7,376 bases of DNA from Pseudomonadota bacterium (GTDB taxonomy: Bacteria > Myxococcota_A > Polyangia > Polyangiales > Polyangiaceae): NCBI GenBank assembly GCA_003242355.1, contig QGUH01000154.1:1-7376 (forward strand), read 5' to 3'. The notes under the pieces are model-generated. The model had not been told where the DNA came from and did not search any database. It saw only the letters and a program-made list of their open reading frames with translations. Below are positions 1 through 5,762 of the stretch, in pieces. Position 1 is the stretch's first letter; each line of letters opens with the position of its first letter. The translations under genes and the position numbers were made by a program.

Positions 1-1
1 G

Positions 2-205
2 CGCATTCTCAAGACCTTCGTCATCCCGGACGGAAAGCCCGCGGGCACGCCCCCCGAGCCCGGGCCCGACGTCGAGCTCGAGGCGCCCACCGAGGACGGG
101 CTGCTCGCCGCCGCCCACGAGGCGCTCACCAAGCGGGGCCAGCGCGCTCGCGCCATCTCGTTCACCCCGACAGGGCTCGTCGCGTACGCGGAGGCCGCCC
201 GGTGA
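2..205 (+). CDS. C-terminal fragment of an unidentified protein
   Basis: An open frame enters from the left edge and ends at TGA (203-205), giving the last 67 residues of a protein that begins outside the window. The visible part starts RILKTFVIPDGKPAG, continues through a Pro/Glu/Asp-rich stretch, and ends with an Ala-rich segment (LLAAAHEAL, then TPTGLVAYAEAAR). Codons end mostly in G or C, as in the other genes here, which supports real coding. I recognise no family and see no catalytic motif, membrane segment or cysteine. A weak 5-bp hairpin (221-225 with 229-233) follows the stop. Function is not assigned. Confidence 0.6.
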   Translation, partial: RILKTFVIPDGKPAGTPPEPGPDVELEAPTEDGLLAAAHEALTKRGQRARAISFTPTGLVAYAEAAR

Positions 206-275
206 CCATACCCGGCGCCGTCCGCGATGCGGAACGCAGCCTGCAGACGATCCTGATGGCCATCGTCGTCGGGGC

Positions 276-600
276 GTAACCGCCTGCCCAACTGCATCCT
301 GACGAGCGCTGCCCATGCGTGGATGCTGGGCGCATGACGACGAAGCGCAAAGTGAGGGCCGCCGAGTGGGCGGAGCGGGTTCGGGCTTGGCAACGCAGCG
401 GGCTGACGGCTGCGGAGTACGGGGCGCGGGGATCGATGGCAAGCAGCTGCAATACACCGCGCACGGCTTCGTCGGAGCCGGCAACGTGGAGCAATCCTCG
501 CTGCTGTGCCTTTTCTCCCCTGGTTTCCGCACGGCTTGCGCGTCGCCAAGCGTCGCGTGCGTCGGGACGGCGTTCGTGCAGAGGGTGCTGCGCGCGTGAA
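276..600 (+). mobile_element. Degraded IS66-family insertion sequence, left-end remnant
   Basis: The sequence from 276 begins GTAACCGCCTGCCC. IS66-family terminal repeats usually begin GTAA, and the accessory gene tnpA normally starts a few tens of bases inside; here a tnpA-like start lies 58 bases in. No tnpB, no large transposase tnpC and no matching right end are visible before the convergent gene ends at 676, so at most one end and the first gene survive. The right boundary is uncertain. The end assignment is inference from the GTAA start and its spacing. Confidence 0.4.
334..599 (+). pseudogene. tnpA: Frameshifted IS66 accessory protein TnpA remnant
   Basis: The ATG at 334 opens a frame whose first 32 residues (KVRAAEWAERVRAWQRSG, then LTAAEYGAR) look like the N-terminal helix-turn-helix of IS66-family TnpA, where a pattern such as EW..RV..W..SGL(T/S)..E(Y/F) is typical. 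The expected continuation (GIDGKQLQY, 429-455) lies in a different frame, so about one base has been lost (mod 3) near 427-431. Beyond about 460 no frame gives the usual W.W segment or the rest of the roughly 100-130-residue protein. The shifted frame stops at 597-599. An alternative GTG start at 319 exists but adds nothing TnpA-like. This is a broken gene in a decayed element; its 3' limit is arbitrary. Confidence 0.6.
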
Positions 601-675
601 GAGGCGCGCGGCGGGGGCGCATGGGACGGCGTTCTCGTCTGCAGCCCTACGGGCTGGAGGTTCACCGCCTGCGTG

Positions 676-1830
676 TCACGCCGTCGAGTAGCGGTACACG
701 TCGAAGTCCAGCGTCGTCCACGACAGCGTTCTGAACTCGATCGTCGACGTCCTCATGAACACGGACGACTTTTTCTCACCTTTGGTCGTCCCCTTCCAGT
801 AATAGCGGAAGGGGAGGTAGCGTGAGAGGAACGTCTTCAGCCCGCGCTGCCAGGAGAACGAGACGACACCCAAGTTCGGGTCGAAGAAGTGGGTGCGCGA
901 TCCGTCCGACCAGAACGCCATCTGATGCCCGCCGACGAACAGGCGCTCGAAGCCGAACAGGGAGAACGTGTTCTTCTCACCGACGAACGAGATGAGCGCC
1001 TGAACGTCGCTCGCCTTCAAGTGGTTTTTGTAATCGAAGTCGTCTGCTTCCTCCATCTCGAGGGAGATGCACTCGTAGTTCCGCCGTACGCCCCCACCGC
1101 CGTGGCGCGGGCTCGGCTTGAGCCCGAAGTTCGCGACGAGCTGGTCGCGTATCGCGTGCTTCAGCTTGTCGGACTTGCCGTCGAGCTCGGGGACGATCGC
1201 CGACCCTTTCAGCTCGTTCGCCCGGTAAGCCTGCACGCTCTTCTGGAGCAACGGGCTCGTGAACTTCGCGTCGTGGTCTTCGTAGCGCTCGACGCGCATC
1301 TCGTCGACCGTCATATCGTGCAGACGGGCGATCCCCTCGATTTCCTCCTGCCGGAGCCGCCTAAGCACGAGGCTCTCCGAGCCGCAGCGGGAGCACTCGG
1401 TCATGGCGGTGCCGAGGGCGTATTGGCGGCTGCACCCCTTGCACTCGAGAACCATGGGATTCTCCATGTCGCCGCGGCGCATGATGCTCGCGCCCTTCTG
1501 CCGCACGTACGCCTGCGCGATGGCCCGGAGCATGCCGGCGGACTCGTTGGTCCCCGAGAGCGCGTCGGCGAACTCGCTCATCAAGGCTTCGGGCGTCTTC
1601 CACGTCGAGCGCCCGGTCGGCGTACAACAAGCGAGGTACAGCACCGACAGCCCGAAGCAGATCCCGCCCTTCCATGGATTTCCGTCCTTGCCCTTGAAGT
1701 CGCCGAGGATCGCGAAGTCGCGCTCCATCGCGTCGCCGTCGAGCATGTCCTGGGAGAAGTACGCGTAGCGCAGCCCCATACACCCCTCCGCGAGGTTGCG
1801 CACGACTTGAGTGTAGACGTCCTTGCCCAT
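676..1830 (-). CDS. YopT-type (C58-like) cysteine protease with embedded zinc ribbon
   Basis: A 384-residue protein from the ATG at 1830. Residues 54-64 (KGGICFGLSVL) resemble the catalytic-Cys helix of YopT/AvrPphB-type papain-fold proteases, with Cys58 as nucleophile. Residues 300-321 contain GGHQMAFW (His302) and HFFDPNLGVV (Asp317); the FFDPN.G signature and the 15-residue His-Asp spacing fit family C58. The Cys-His interval (~244 residues) is about twice that of YopT (~119) and holds a CxxC...CxxC unit (Cys130, 133, 146, 149) that looks like a zinc ribbon, followed by a charged region (residues 155-260). No signal peptide or membrane segment is seen. Family members are often injected effectors or toxins cleaving host proteins; the substrate here is unknown. 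The start lacks a clear ribosome site: the same frame stays open upstream to 2388 with another ATG at 2235, and an internal ATG lies at 1779. No partner gene is evident. Confidence 0.72.
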   Translation of the reverse strand: MGKDVYTQVVRNLAEGCMGLRYAYFSQDMLDGDAMERDFAILGDFKGKDGNPWKGGICFGLSVLYLACCTPTGRSTWKTPEALMSEFADALSGTNESAGMLRAIAQAYVRQKGASIMRRGDMENPMVLECKGCSRQYALGTAMTECSRCGSESLVLRRLRQEEIEGIARLHDMTVDEMRVERYEDHDAKFTSPLLQKSVQAYRANELKGSAIVPELDGKSDKLKHAIRDQLVANFGLKPSPRHGGGGVRRNYECISLEMEEADDFDYKNHLKASDVQALISFVGEKNTFSLFGFERLFVGGHQMAFWSDGSRTHFFDPNLGVVSFSWQRGLKTFLSRYLPFRYYWKGTTKGEKKSSVFMRTSTIEFRTLSWTTLDFDVYRYSTA

Positions 1831-2684
1831 CGTCCAGTCGAGTTGCTGGGGACCACGAGAAGCCCTGCGGCCCTCCGTAGGCAGCGCGGGTTTCGTCTGC
1901 AGACGTGAGCAAGACGATACACGAGCGAGTCGGCGCGGCAACGTCGACCCGTGAGCTTTCCGTGGATGAATCGCTCCAGGCGAGGCGATGCACGGGGAGG
2001 CGCGGTGTTCTCGTTTTCGAACGCCTGCGTTGGCATCGAAGTTGCCGAGCCATCGCCGTGGGCGAAAATCCGCTCCACGCTTCGGGAGGAATTGGTCGAT
2101 GAAGTACGGCTGTCGGATCGCCGACCTTCGTGCTCGGGGGTGACCGCAACCGCCGCGCTCGAGCGGCGCCGGGTCGAGGATCGCTCGCTCACGGTCCGTC
2201 AGGCGCTCGAGGAGGAGCGGGGCATTTGCTGCCATTGCCGGAAGTCGGACGGATACTGCCTCGCAGCTCGAGCTCGAATCCGTCCCGAGCGATCGGCGTC
2301 CCCGTGATCCGAGCCCGCTCTCGAGCAAGGTCTCGATCTGCGGTCGCACAATCCGCCCTTGCACATCGAGGGCGTGCGATGTTGACAAAAGCCGGCGAGC
2401 GGCTGGCGGCGACTGGACCCGCGCAGTGCCCTACTCCGCGCAGTGCCCTACTCATGACGGCCCCGCACCGCGGACGTTGCCGCGACGAGACGGCGCGAAT
2501 CCGCGAGAGCGTCCGCCGCTCCGGGGCTGGAGGTGGCGTCAGCAGGCGGAACCGCCTCCCCGGGAGCCCATCCGTCTGCTCGGCGCGCCTTCGTGGTACC
2601 GTCCCTGGTTCGGGCGATGGTGAATACCGAGAGGAGCGCCTTCGTCTCAACCTCGCGAATGGGTAGACCGTTCGGGAGCACTCG
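1831..2684. other. Gene-poor stretch, no supported coding region
   Basis: About 850 bases separate two divergent genes. Several long open frames exist on both strands, as expected at this GC content, but none gives recognisable protein sequence, a good ribosome site or a stable frame choice. The minus frame continuous with the protease gene stays open to 2388 (possible ATG at 2235, TTG at 2388), so an N-terminal extension of that protein cannot be excluded; its residues look low in family signal (Arg/Pro/Ser-rich). The stretch contains a 17-bp tandem duplication and must also carry the promoters of both flanking genes, which I could not place with confidence. Confidence 0.5.
2420..2453. repeat. 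Perfect 17-bp tandem duplication
   Basis: The unit cgcgcagtgccctactc occurs twice back to back (2420-2436 and 2437-2453) with no mismatch. It lies in the non-coding stretch upstream of the lipoprotein gene. A length that is not a multiple of three fits non-coding DNA. It looks like a recent slippage duplication; no role is evident. Confidence 0.9.
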
Positions 2685-2696
2685 GTGGAGAGGTTC

Positions 2697-3965
2697 ATGA
2701 AAGTCCGGCTCATCGGAGCGTTGGTGGTGAGCTTGTGTGGCGTGGTGGTCGCCAGCTGCGGACAAAAGGCGACCGAAGGGGACCGCGCGGCGAGCTCGGG
2801 TGGTGCCGCGGCCGGTGGCGCAGCGGGTTCGGGCGGTACCGCGGGCGGTAGCGCAGCGGGTTCGGGCGGTGCCGCGGCCGGCGGGGGCGCCTCTGGGGCC
2901 GGAACGGGCGGCGGCGCCGGGCCCGTGATCACCTCGGCGCCACCGGCCTGGGAGCGCCCCGGAGACTGCGGCGGGATCGGTGATCTTTGTGCCGGCCTGT
3001 TCGGCTGCGGCCCCCTCTCCTCCTGTCAGCTGGACGGAAACGTGTGCATCCCCAAGCCGCCGGAGGGGTCCGTCCTTCTGCCGAGCCAGTCGCCCGAGCG
3101 CCCGTACTGCGCAGCGTACACCTGCATGACCTTCGACGAAGCGTCGTGCTTCTGTACGGGGGAGGCCGGCAAGACCGTAGGGAATTGCTCGAGCCCCGCG
3201 GCGCTCGCCGGGCTCTGCACTGGCCTCGACGGCAGCTGCACGAACCGCCCCTGCTGCGATGGTTTGACCTGCGTCGATCTCGGGAGCAGCCGCGTCTGCA
3301 AGCAACCTTGCTCGAACGCAAGCGATTGCGAGAGCGGCTGCTGCACGGATCGCTACGACACGGGTGATCTCGTGTGCGCGGAGCTCGAGGCGTGCACGAA
3401 CCCCTGCAAGAAGCGCGGTGAGGCGTGCACGCCGGGCACGAGCACCTCCCCCAACGACTGCTGCCGGGGCGCCTGCGTCGAGTCGGAGGTTCCTGCGTTC
3501 GCGGGCTGCCGGCCCACCTGCACGAAGAACGAGCACTGCGACACCGGCTGTTGTGTGCCGTTCGCGAGCGGCACGAGCGGCTTTTGCGCAAGCGCCGAGT
3601 TCTGCAGTTGCCTTGCAGAAGGCACGAGCTGCGGCCCAAACCTCCCCAACTGCTGCGAAGGAACGCTCTGCGCGGGCACGAGCTTGGACACGCTGACCTG
3701 CCGCCGCAGCTGCACCACGGAGGCGGACTGCCCGGGAACGCTGTGCCTCCCCTTCGCCGACGGCAGCGCGAGCGTTTGCGACACGGCGTGCAGCTCACTC
3801 GGCGAGGCGTGCGGATCCGGCGGGCTCAACTGCTGCGCGGGCATGACCTGCGCCGGTTCCGAAGAGCATGGGTACACCTGTCGCCGCTCCTGCAGCGACC
3901 CGAGCGAGTGTCCGTCGGGAAACTGTGAGCTGTTCCCGGAAGCGGGCGGCATCTGCGTCGAATAG
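2697..3965 (+). CDS. Secreted lipoprotein with four tandem cysteine-rich modules
   Basis: A 422-residue protein. ATG 2697 is chosen because GGAG (2687-2690) sits 6 bases upstream; a GTG at 2685 would add only four residues. Residues 1-20 form a lipoprotein signal (MKVR, hydrophobic core, lipobox VAS) with Cys21 as lipidation site and Gly at +2. Residues 33-76 are a Gly/Ala/Ser linker, suited to projecting a domain from the membrane. Residues 91-164 form a first Cys-rich region. Then four modules follow, starting at about residues 174, 237, 305 and 365, sharing C-x(4-10)-CC-x(3-4)-C-x(8-10)-C-x3-C-x5-C-x(3-4)-C. There are 54 cysteines after Cys21, an even number, so full disulfide pairing outside the cytoplasm is likely. 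Small double-Cys modules of this kind occur in myxobacterial surface proteins and resemble disulfide-knot folds; no enzymatic motif is seen. A binding or structural surface role is inferred, with no known name. Confidence 0.88.
   Translation: MKVRLIGALVVSLCGVVVASCGQKATEGDRAASSGGAAAGGAAGSGGTAGGSAAGSGGAAAGGGASGAGTGGGAGPVITSAPPAWERPGDCGGIGDLCAGLFGCGPLSSCQLDGNVCIPKPPEGSVLLPSQSPERPYCAAYTCMTFDEASCFCTGEAGKTVGNCSSPAALAGLCTGLDGSCTNRPCCDGLTCVDLGSSRVCKQPCSNASDCESGCCTDRYDTGDLVCAELEACTNPCKKRGEACTPGTSTSPNDCCRGACVESEVPAFAGCRPTCTKNEHCDTGCCVPFASGTSGFCASAEFCSCLAEGTSCGPNLPNCCEGTLCAGTSLDTLTCRRSCTTEADCPGTLCLPFADGSASVCDTACSSLGEACGSGGLNCCAGMTCAGSEEHGYTCRRSCSDPSECPSGNCELFPEAGGICVE
2802..2885 (+). repeat. 33-bp in-gene repeats encoding the Gly/Ala/Ser linker
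   Basis: Two adjacent 33-base units (2802-2834 and 2835-2867) and a partial third (2868-2885) encode the 11-residue motif GAAAGGAAGSG and variants such as GTAGGSAAGSG. The unit is in frame, so copy number changes would lengthen or shorten the lipoprotein linker without disrupting it. The units differ at only a few positions, which suggests fairly recent duplication. Confidence 0.85.
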
Positions 3966-3971
3966 CGCCGG

Positions 3972-4009
3972 CGACGGAGCCAAGCCTTTTCGGAGGCTCC
4001 AGCGCGTCG
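3972..4009 (+). terminator. Hairpin after the lipoprotein gene, probable terminator
   Basis: Six bases after the lipoprotein stop codon, CGACGGAGCC (3972-3981) can pair with GGCTC (3995-3999) and, past a 5-base bulge, CGTCG (4005-4009). The loop is aagccttttcgga. There is no run of T after the stem, so intrinsic termination is plausible but not certain. It lies between two convergent genes, where termination in either direction would be useful. Confidence 0.45.
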
Positions 4010-4149
4010 AGCTCGCCTGGCGTCGACGGGCGCTCGGAGATCGCGGGTGGGGGTCTCTTCAGGCGACCAGGCCAGCCCGAACGCGGGGCTGCGTGCGTAT
4101 TCCGGCGCGTTCGATGCGGACAACGCCGAGGATTGCTGCCAAGTGCGGC

Positions 4150-4575
4150 TTACGGCACGCCGAAATACGTTCTCTGCAGGAAGCGCAGGCCGGCCAGAAT
4201 CTGCTCGACGCGTGCGTCCGAGAGCGACCCGATCCGTTCGCCCAGGTGTGCCTTCTCGACGGAATCGATCTGCGACACGACGACGACGCTCTGCTTCGGC
4301 AGGTTCCCCGCGCCTGGGTCGAGCAGCACGTTGCCGGGCTCGTTCGCCTTCGCCAGATTCGTCGTCAGCGCGCACACGACCACCGTCGCGATCCGCGAAT
4401 GGTTGAACACGTCGTCCTGCACGACCACGTGCGGGTGCGCGTAGCTCGCCTCCGGCGCGCGAAACGCGCCCGGTGCGATCCAGAAGACGTCGCCCCGGCA
4501 AATCGTCCGCGCGCTCTTCGCCTGCACGCGCGCAGCGTACCGCCGCGTGTCGAAAGGTACAATACGGCTGCCCAT
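4150..4575 (-). CDS. MazF/PemK-type endoribonuclease toxin, no antitoxin seen
   Basis: A 141-residue protein ending at TAA (4152-4150). Residues 27-32 (RGDVFW) are the characteristic MazF opening. They are followed by HPHVVVQDDVFNHSRI (47-62), VVVCALTTNL (65-74), PGNVLL (80-85), LPKQSVVVVSQI (92-103) and ERIGSLS (113-119), the order of the CcdB/PemK fold. Family members cut mRNA at short sequences and are held inactive by a cognate antitoxin. In Bacillus MazF the catalytic pair is Arg25 and Thr48; by my alignment Thr71 is kept here but the Arg position is His47, so activity or cleavage chemistry may differ. The start is uncertain: ATG 4575 gives an unusual 26-residue lead before RGDVFW and lacks a clear ribosome site; an in-frame GTG lies at about residue 17. 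No antitoxin-like frame precedes it (4576-4850) or follows it. Confidence 0.85.
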   Translation of the reverse strand: MGSRIVPFDTRRYAARVQAKSARTICRGDVFWIAPGAFRAPEASYAHPHVVVQDDVFNHSRIATVVVCALTTNLAKANEPGNVLLDPGAGNLPKQSVVVVSQIDSVEKAHLGERIGSLSDARVEQILAGLRFLQRTYFGVP

Positions 4576-4721
4576 GGCAACGCGCCGATGCACGCGGCGC
4601 TGCTCCAACTCTCGTGAGCGGTAGGCGCAGCAGACGCAGCGCTGGGATGCGATGCTCACGCGCGCTACGCTAGACGAACGGGGCTGGCCGCGCGTGGCCG
4701 CCTCGGGGAGCCGCGACTGCC
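4576..4721. promoter_or_regulatory. Divergent intergenic region between the mazF-like gene and ars operon
   Basis: These 146 bases separate the minus-strand toxin gene from the plus-strand arsenic operon, so promoters for both should lie here. I found no good sigma-70 -35/-10 pair and no clear ArsR-type inverted repeat. I see no antitoxin-like coding sequence on either strand. The regulatory role is inferred from position alone. Confidence 0.35.
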
Positions 4722-4850
4722 ATGACCAAGACCTCGAAGGCCGAAGTTGCCGGCAAGCTCTCGTTTCTCGATCGCTCGTGGATCTTCGCTGCAATGACGC
4801 TGGGCGTCGCCCTCGGCGTGACCGGATCACGGGAGGCTTCGAGGAGCTGA
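4722..4850 (+). pseudogene. acr3: Truncated Acr3-type arsenite efflux permease (N-terminal stub)
   Basis: The ATG at 4722 opens a 42-codon frame. Residues 11-32 (GKLSFLDRSWIFAAMTLG, then VALG) look like the start of Acr3/ArsB-type arsenite permeases, where LSFLDRY..LWIF.AM..G...G leads into the first membrane helix. After residue 33 the similarity stops; ten unrelated-looking residues follow, then TGA (4848-4850). A full Acr3 has about 350 residues and ten helices, so roughly nine tenths is missing, consistent with a large internal deletion joining the first helix to sequence near the gene's end. Only 3 bases separate the stop from the next start, and the GAGGAG ribosome site for arsC lies inside this frame, so the operon junction looks preserved. 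It cannot make a pump; it could still act as a translated leader. The assignment rests on a short match. Confidence 0.6.
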
Positions 4851-4853
4851 CCC

Positions 4854-5708
4854 ATGAAAGACCGCGCCAGCGTTCTGTTTCTCTGCGTTGCCAACTCCGG
4901 GCGCAGCCAGATGGCCGAGGGGCTCGGTCGCAGGATCTTCGGCGACCGTGTGTCCGTGATGAGCGCCGGCAGCGATCCCTCGCAAGTGAACCCCTACGCC
5001 GTCGAGGTCATGCGCGAGCTGGGCGTGGACCTCTCGACGCATCACTCGAAGTCCGTGCAGACGATCGACCCGGCGACCGTGGGCACGGTGATCACGCTTT
5101 GCGCGGAGGAGGTCTGCCCCGCCTTCCTCGGCAACGCACGCCGGCTGCACTGGCCAATCCCCGACCCGGCGAGCAAAGACCCATCGATCCCACGAGAAGA
5201 GATGCTCGCACGCTTCCGGGCCGCTCGCGACCGCATCCGAGAGAAGCTCGAGCGCTTCGCCGCCGAGGAAGGCATGGTCGAGCTCGGGCCCGCTCGACCG
5301 GACGATCTCGCGGCCGTCCTCGCGCTCGTCGAAGCAGCGGGATTGCCAACGAGCGGAGTCGTTGACGCCTTCCCCCACGGATACGTGGTGGCCCACCTTG
5401 CTGGAGCGTTGGTCGCCGCGGCGGGCCTCGAGGTGCATGGTAAGAACGGGCTTCTTCGCTCAGTAGTCGTCACCCCCGCACTCCGTCGTGCCGGGCTCGC
5501 GCGAAAGCTCGTCGCTCGACTTCTCGACGCCGGGCGACGGCATGGGCTCGACGCAGTCTATCTCCTCACCACGACCGCGCCGGAGTACTTCGCCCGGCTC
5601 GGCTTCGAACCTGTGAGGCGTGAGGACGCGCCTGATGAGCTGAAGCGCTCGTCGGAGTTCGCCTCGATCTGCCCCGCGTCAGCCGTGTGCATGACCAAGC
5701 GCCTCTGA
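4854..5708 (+). CDS. arsC-arsN2: Arsenate reductase ArsC fused to ArsN2-type N-acetyltransferase
   Basis: A 284-residue two-domain protein; GAGGAG (4841-4846) lies 7 bases before ATG 4854. Residues 5-140 are a thioredoxin-coupled arsenate reductase of the low-molecular-weight phosphatase fold: P-loop CVANSGRS (Cys11 nucleophile, Arg17), the redox pair in TLCAEEVCP (Cys83, Cys88) and the general acid in PIPDP (Asp104). It would reduce arsenate to arsenite in the cytoplasm. Residues 141-284 are a GNAT domain with the acetyl-CoA loop RRAGLA (211-216), YLLTTTAPEYFARLGF (236-251) and the end EFASICPASAVCM, diagnostic of the arsenic-operon ArsN2 family. The related ArsN1 acetylates organoarsenicals such as arsinothricin; the ArsN2 substrate is not firmly known to me. 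The GNAT part begins with Met141 in the motif MVELGPARPDD, like the start of a free-standing ArsN2, so this looks like a fusion of adjacent genes with no stop between them. Confidence 0.93.
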   Translation: MKDRASVLFLCVANSGRSQMAEGLGRRIFGDRVSVMSAGSDPSQVNPYAVEVMRELGVDLSTHHSKSVQTIDPATVGTVITLCAEEVCPAFLGNARRLHWPIPDPASKDPSIPREEMLARFRAARDRIREKLERFAAEEGMVELGPARPDDLAAVLALVEAAGLPTSGVVDAFPHGYVVAHLAGALVAAAGLEVHGKNGLLRSVVVTPALRRAGLARKLVARLLDAGRRHGLDAVYLLTTTAPEYFARLGFEPVRREDAPDELKRSSEFASICPASAVCMTKRL

Positions 5709-5718
5709 AAAGCTGCGT

Positions 5719-5731
5719 CCTTTTCGAAAGG
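5719..5731 (+). other. Small hairpin in the arsC-arsM spacer
   Basis: CCTTT (5719-5723) and AAAGG (5727-5731) form a perfect 5-bp stem with a 3-base loop, 10 bases after the arsC-arsN2 stop and about 17 bases before the arsM ribosome site. The hexamer GGTCAC also recurs at 5730-5735 and 5753-5758. It is too short and lacks the T run of a terminator; an mRNA-processing or stability role is possible. It may be chance. Confidence 0.3.
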
Positions 5732-5762
5732 TCACCGTCTTCGAGAGCAGGAGGTCACGAAG

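Noticed and set aside
889..1908. A long plus-strand open frame of 339 codons opposite the protease gene
   Set aside because: It is antisense to a gene with recognisable catalytic and Cys-rich motifs, has no family signal, and its composition (Arg, Val, Leu, Ala, His) is what a reverse-strand shadow of high-GC coding DNA gives.
1830..2235. A possible regulator in the minus frame with LLERLTDRERAIL, reminiscent of LuxR-type helix-turn-helix starts
   Set aside because: The similarity covers about a dozen residues only; the following sequence has none of the conserved helix-turn-helix positions.
2382..2387. TTGACA, a perfect sigma-70 -35 hexamer
   Set aside because: No -10-like hexamer lies at a suitable distance downstream, and it is over 300 bases from the next gene start.
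2619..2700. A 26-codon frame whose TGA overlaps the lipoprotein ATG
   Set aside because: It has no ribosome site or recognisable content, and the overlap is a natural result of the ATGA at the start codon.
2448..3536. A 362-codon minus-strand open frame across the lipoprotein gene
   Set aside because: The plus strand encodes a clear lipoprotein signal and regular cysteine modules; the antisense frame is Arg/Ala/Gly-rich low-information sequence.
3353..4501. A 382-codon minus-strand open frame running from the mazF-like gene into the lipoprotein gene
   Set aside because: It is out of frame with the well-matched MazF motifs and antisense to the lipoprotein, with no recognisable motif.
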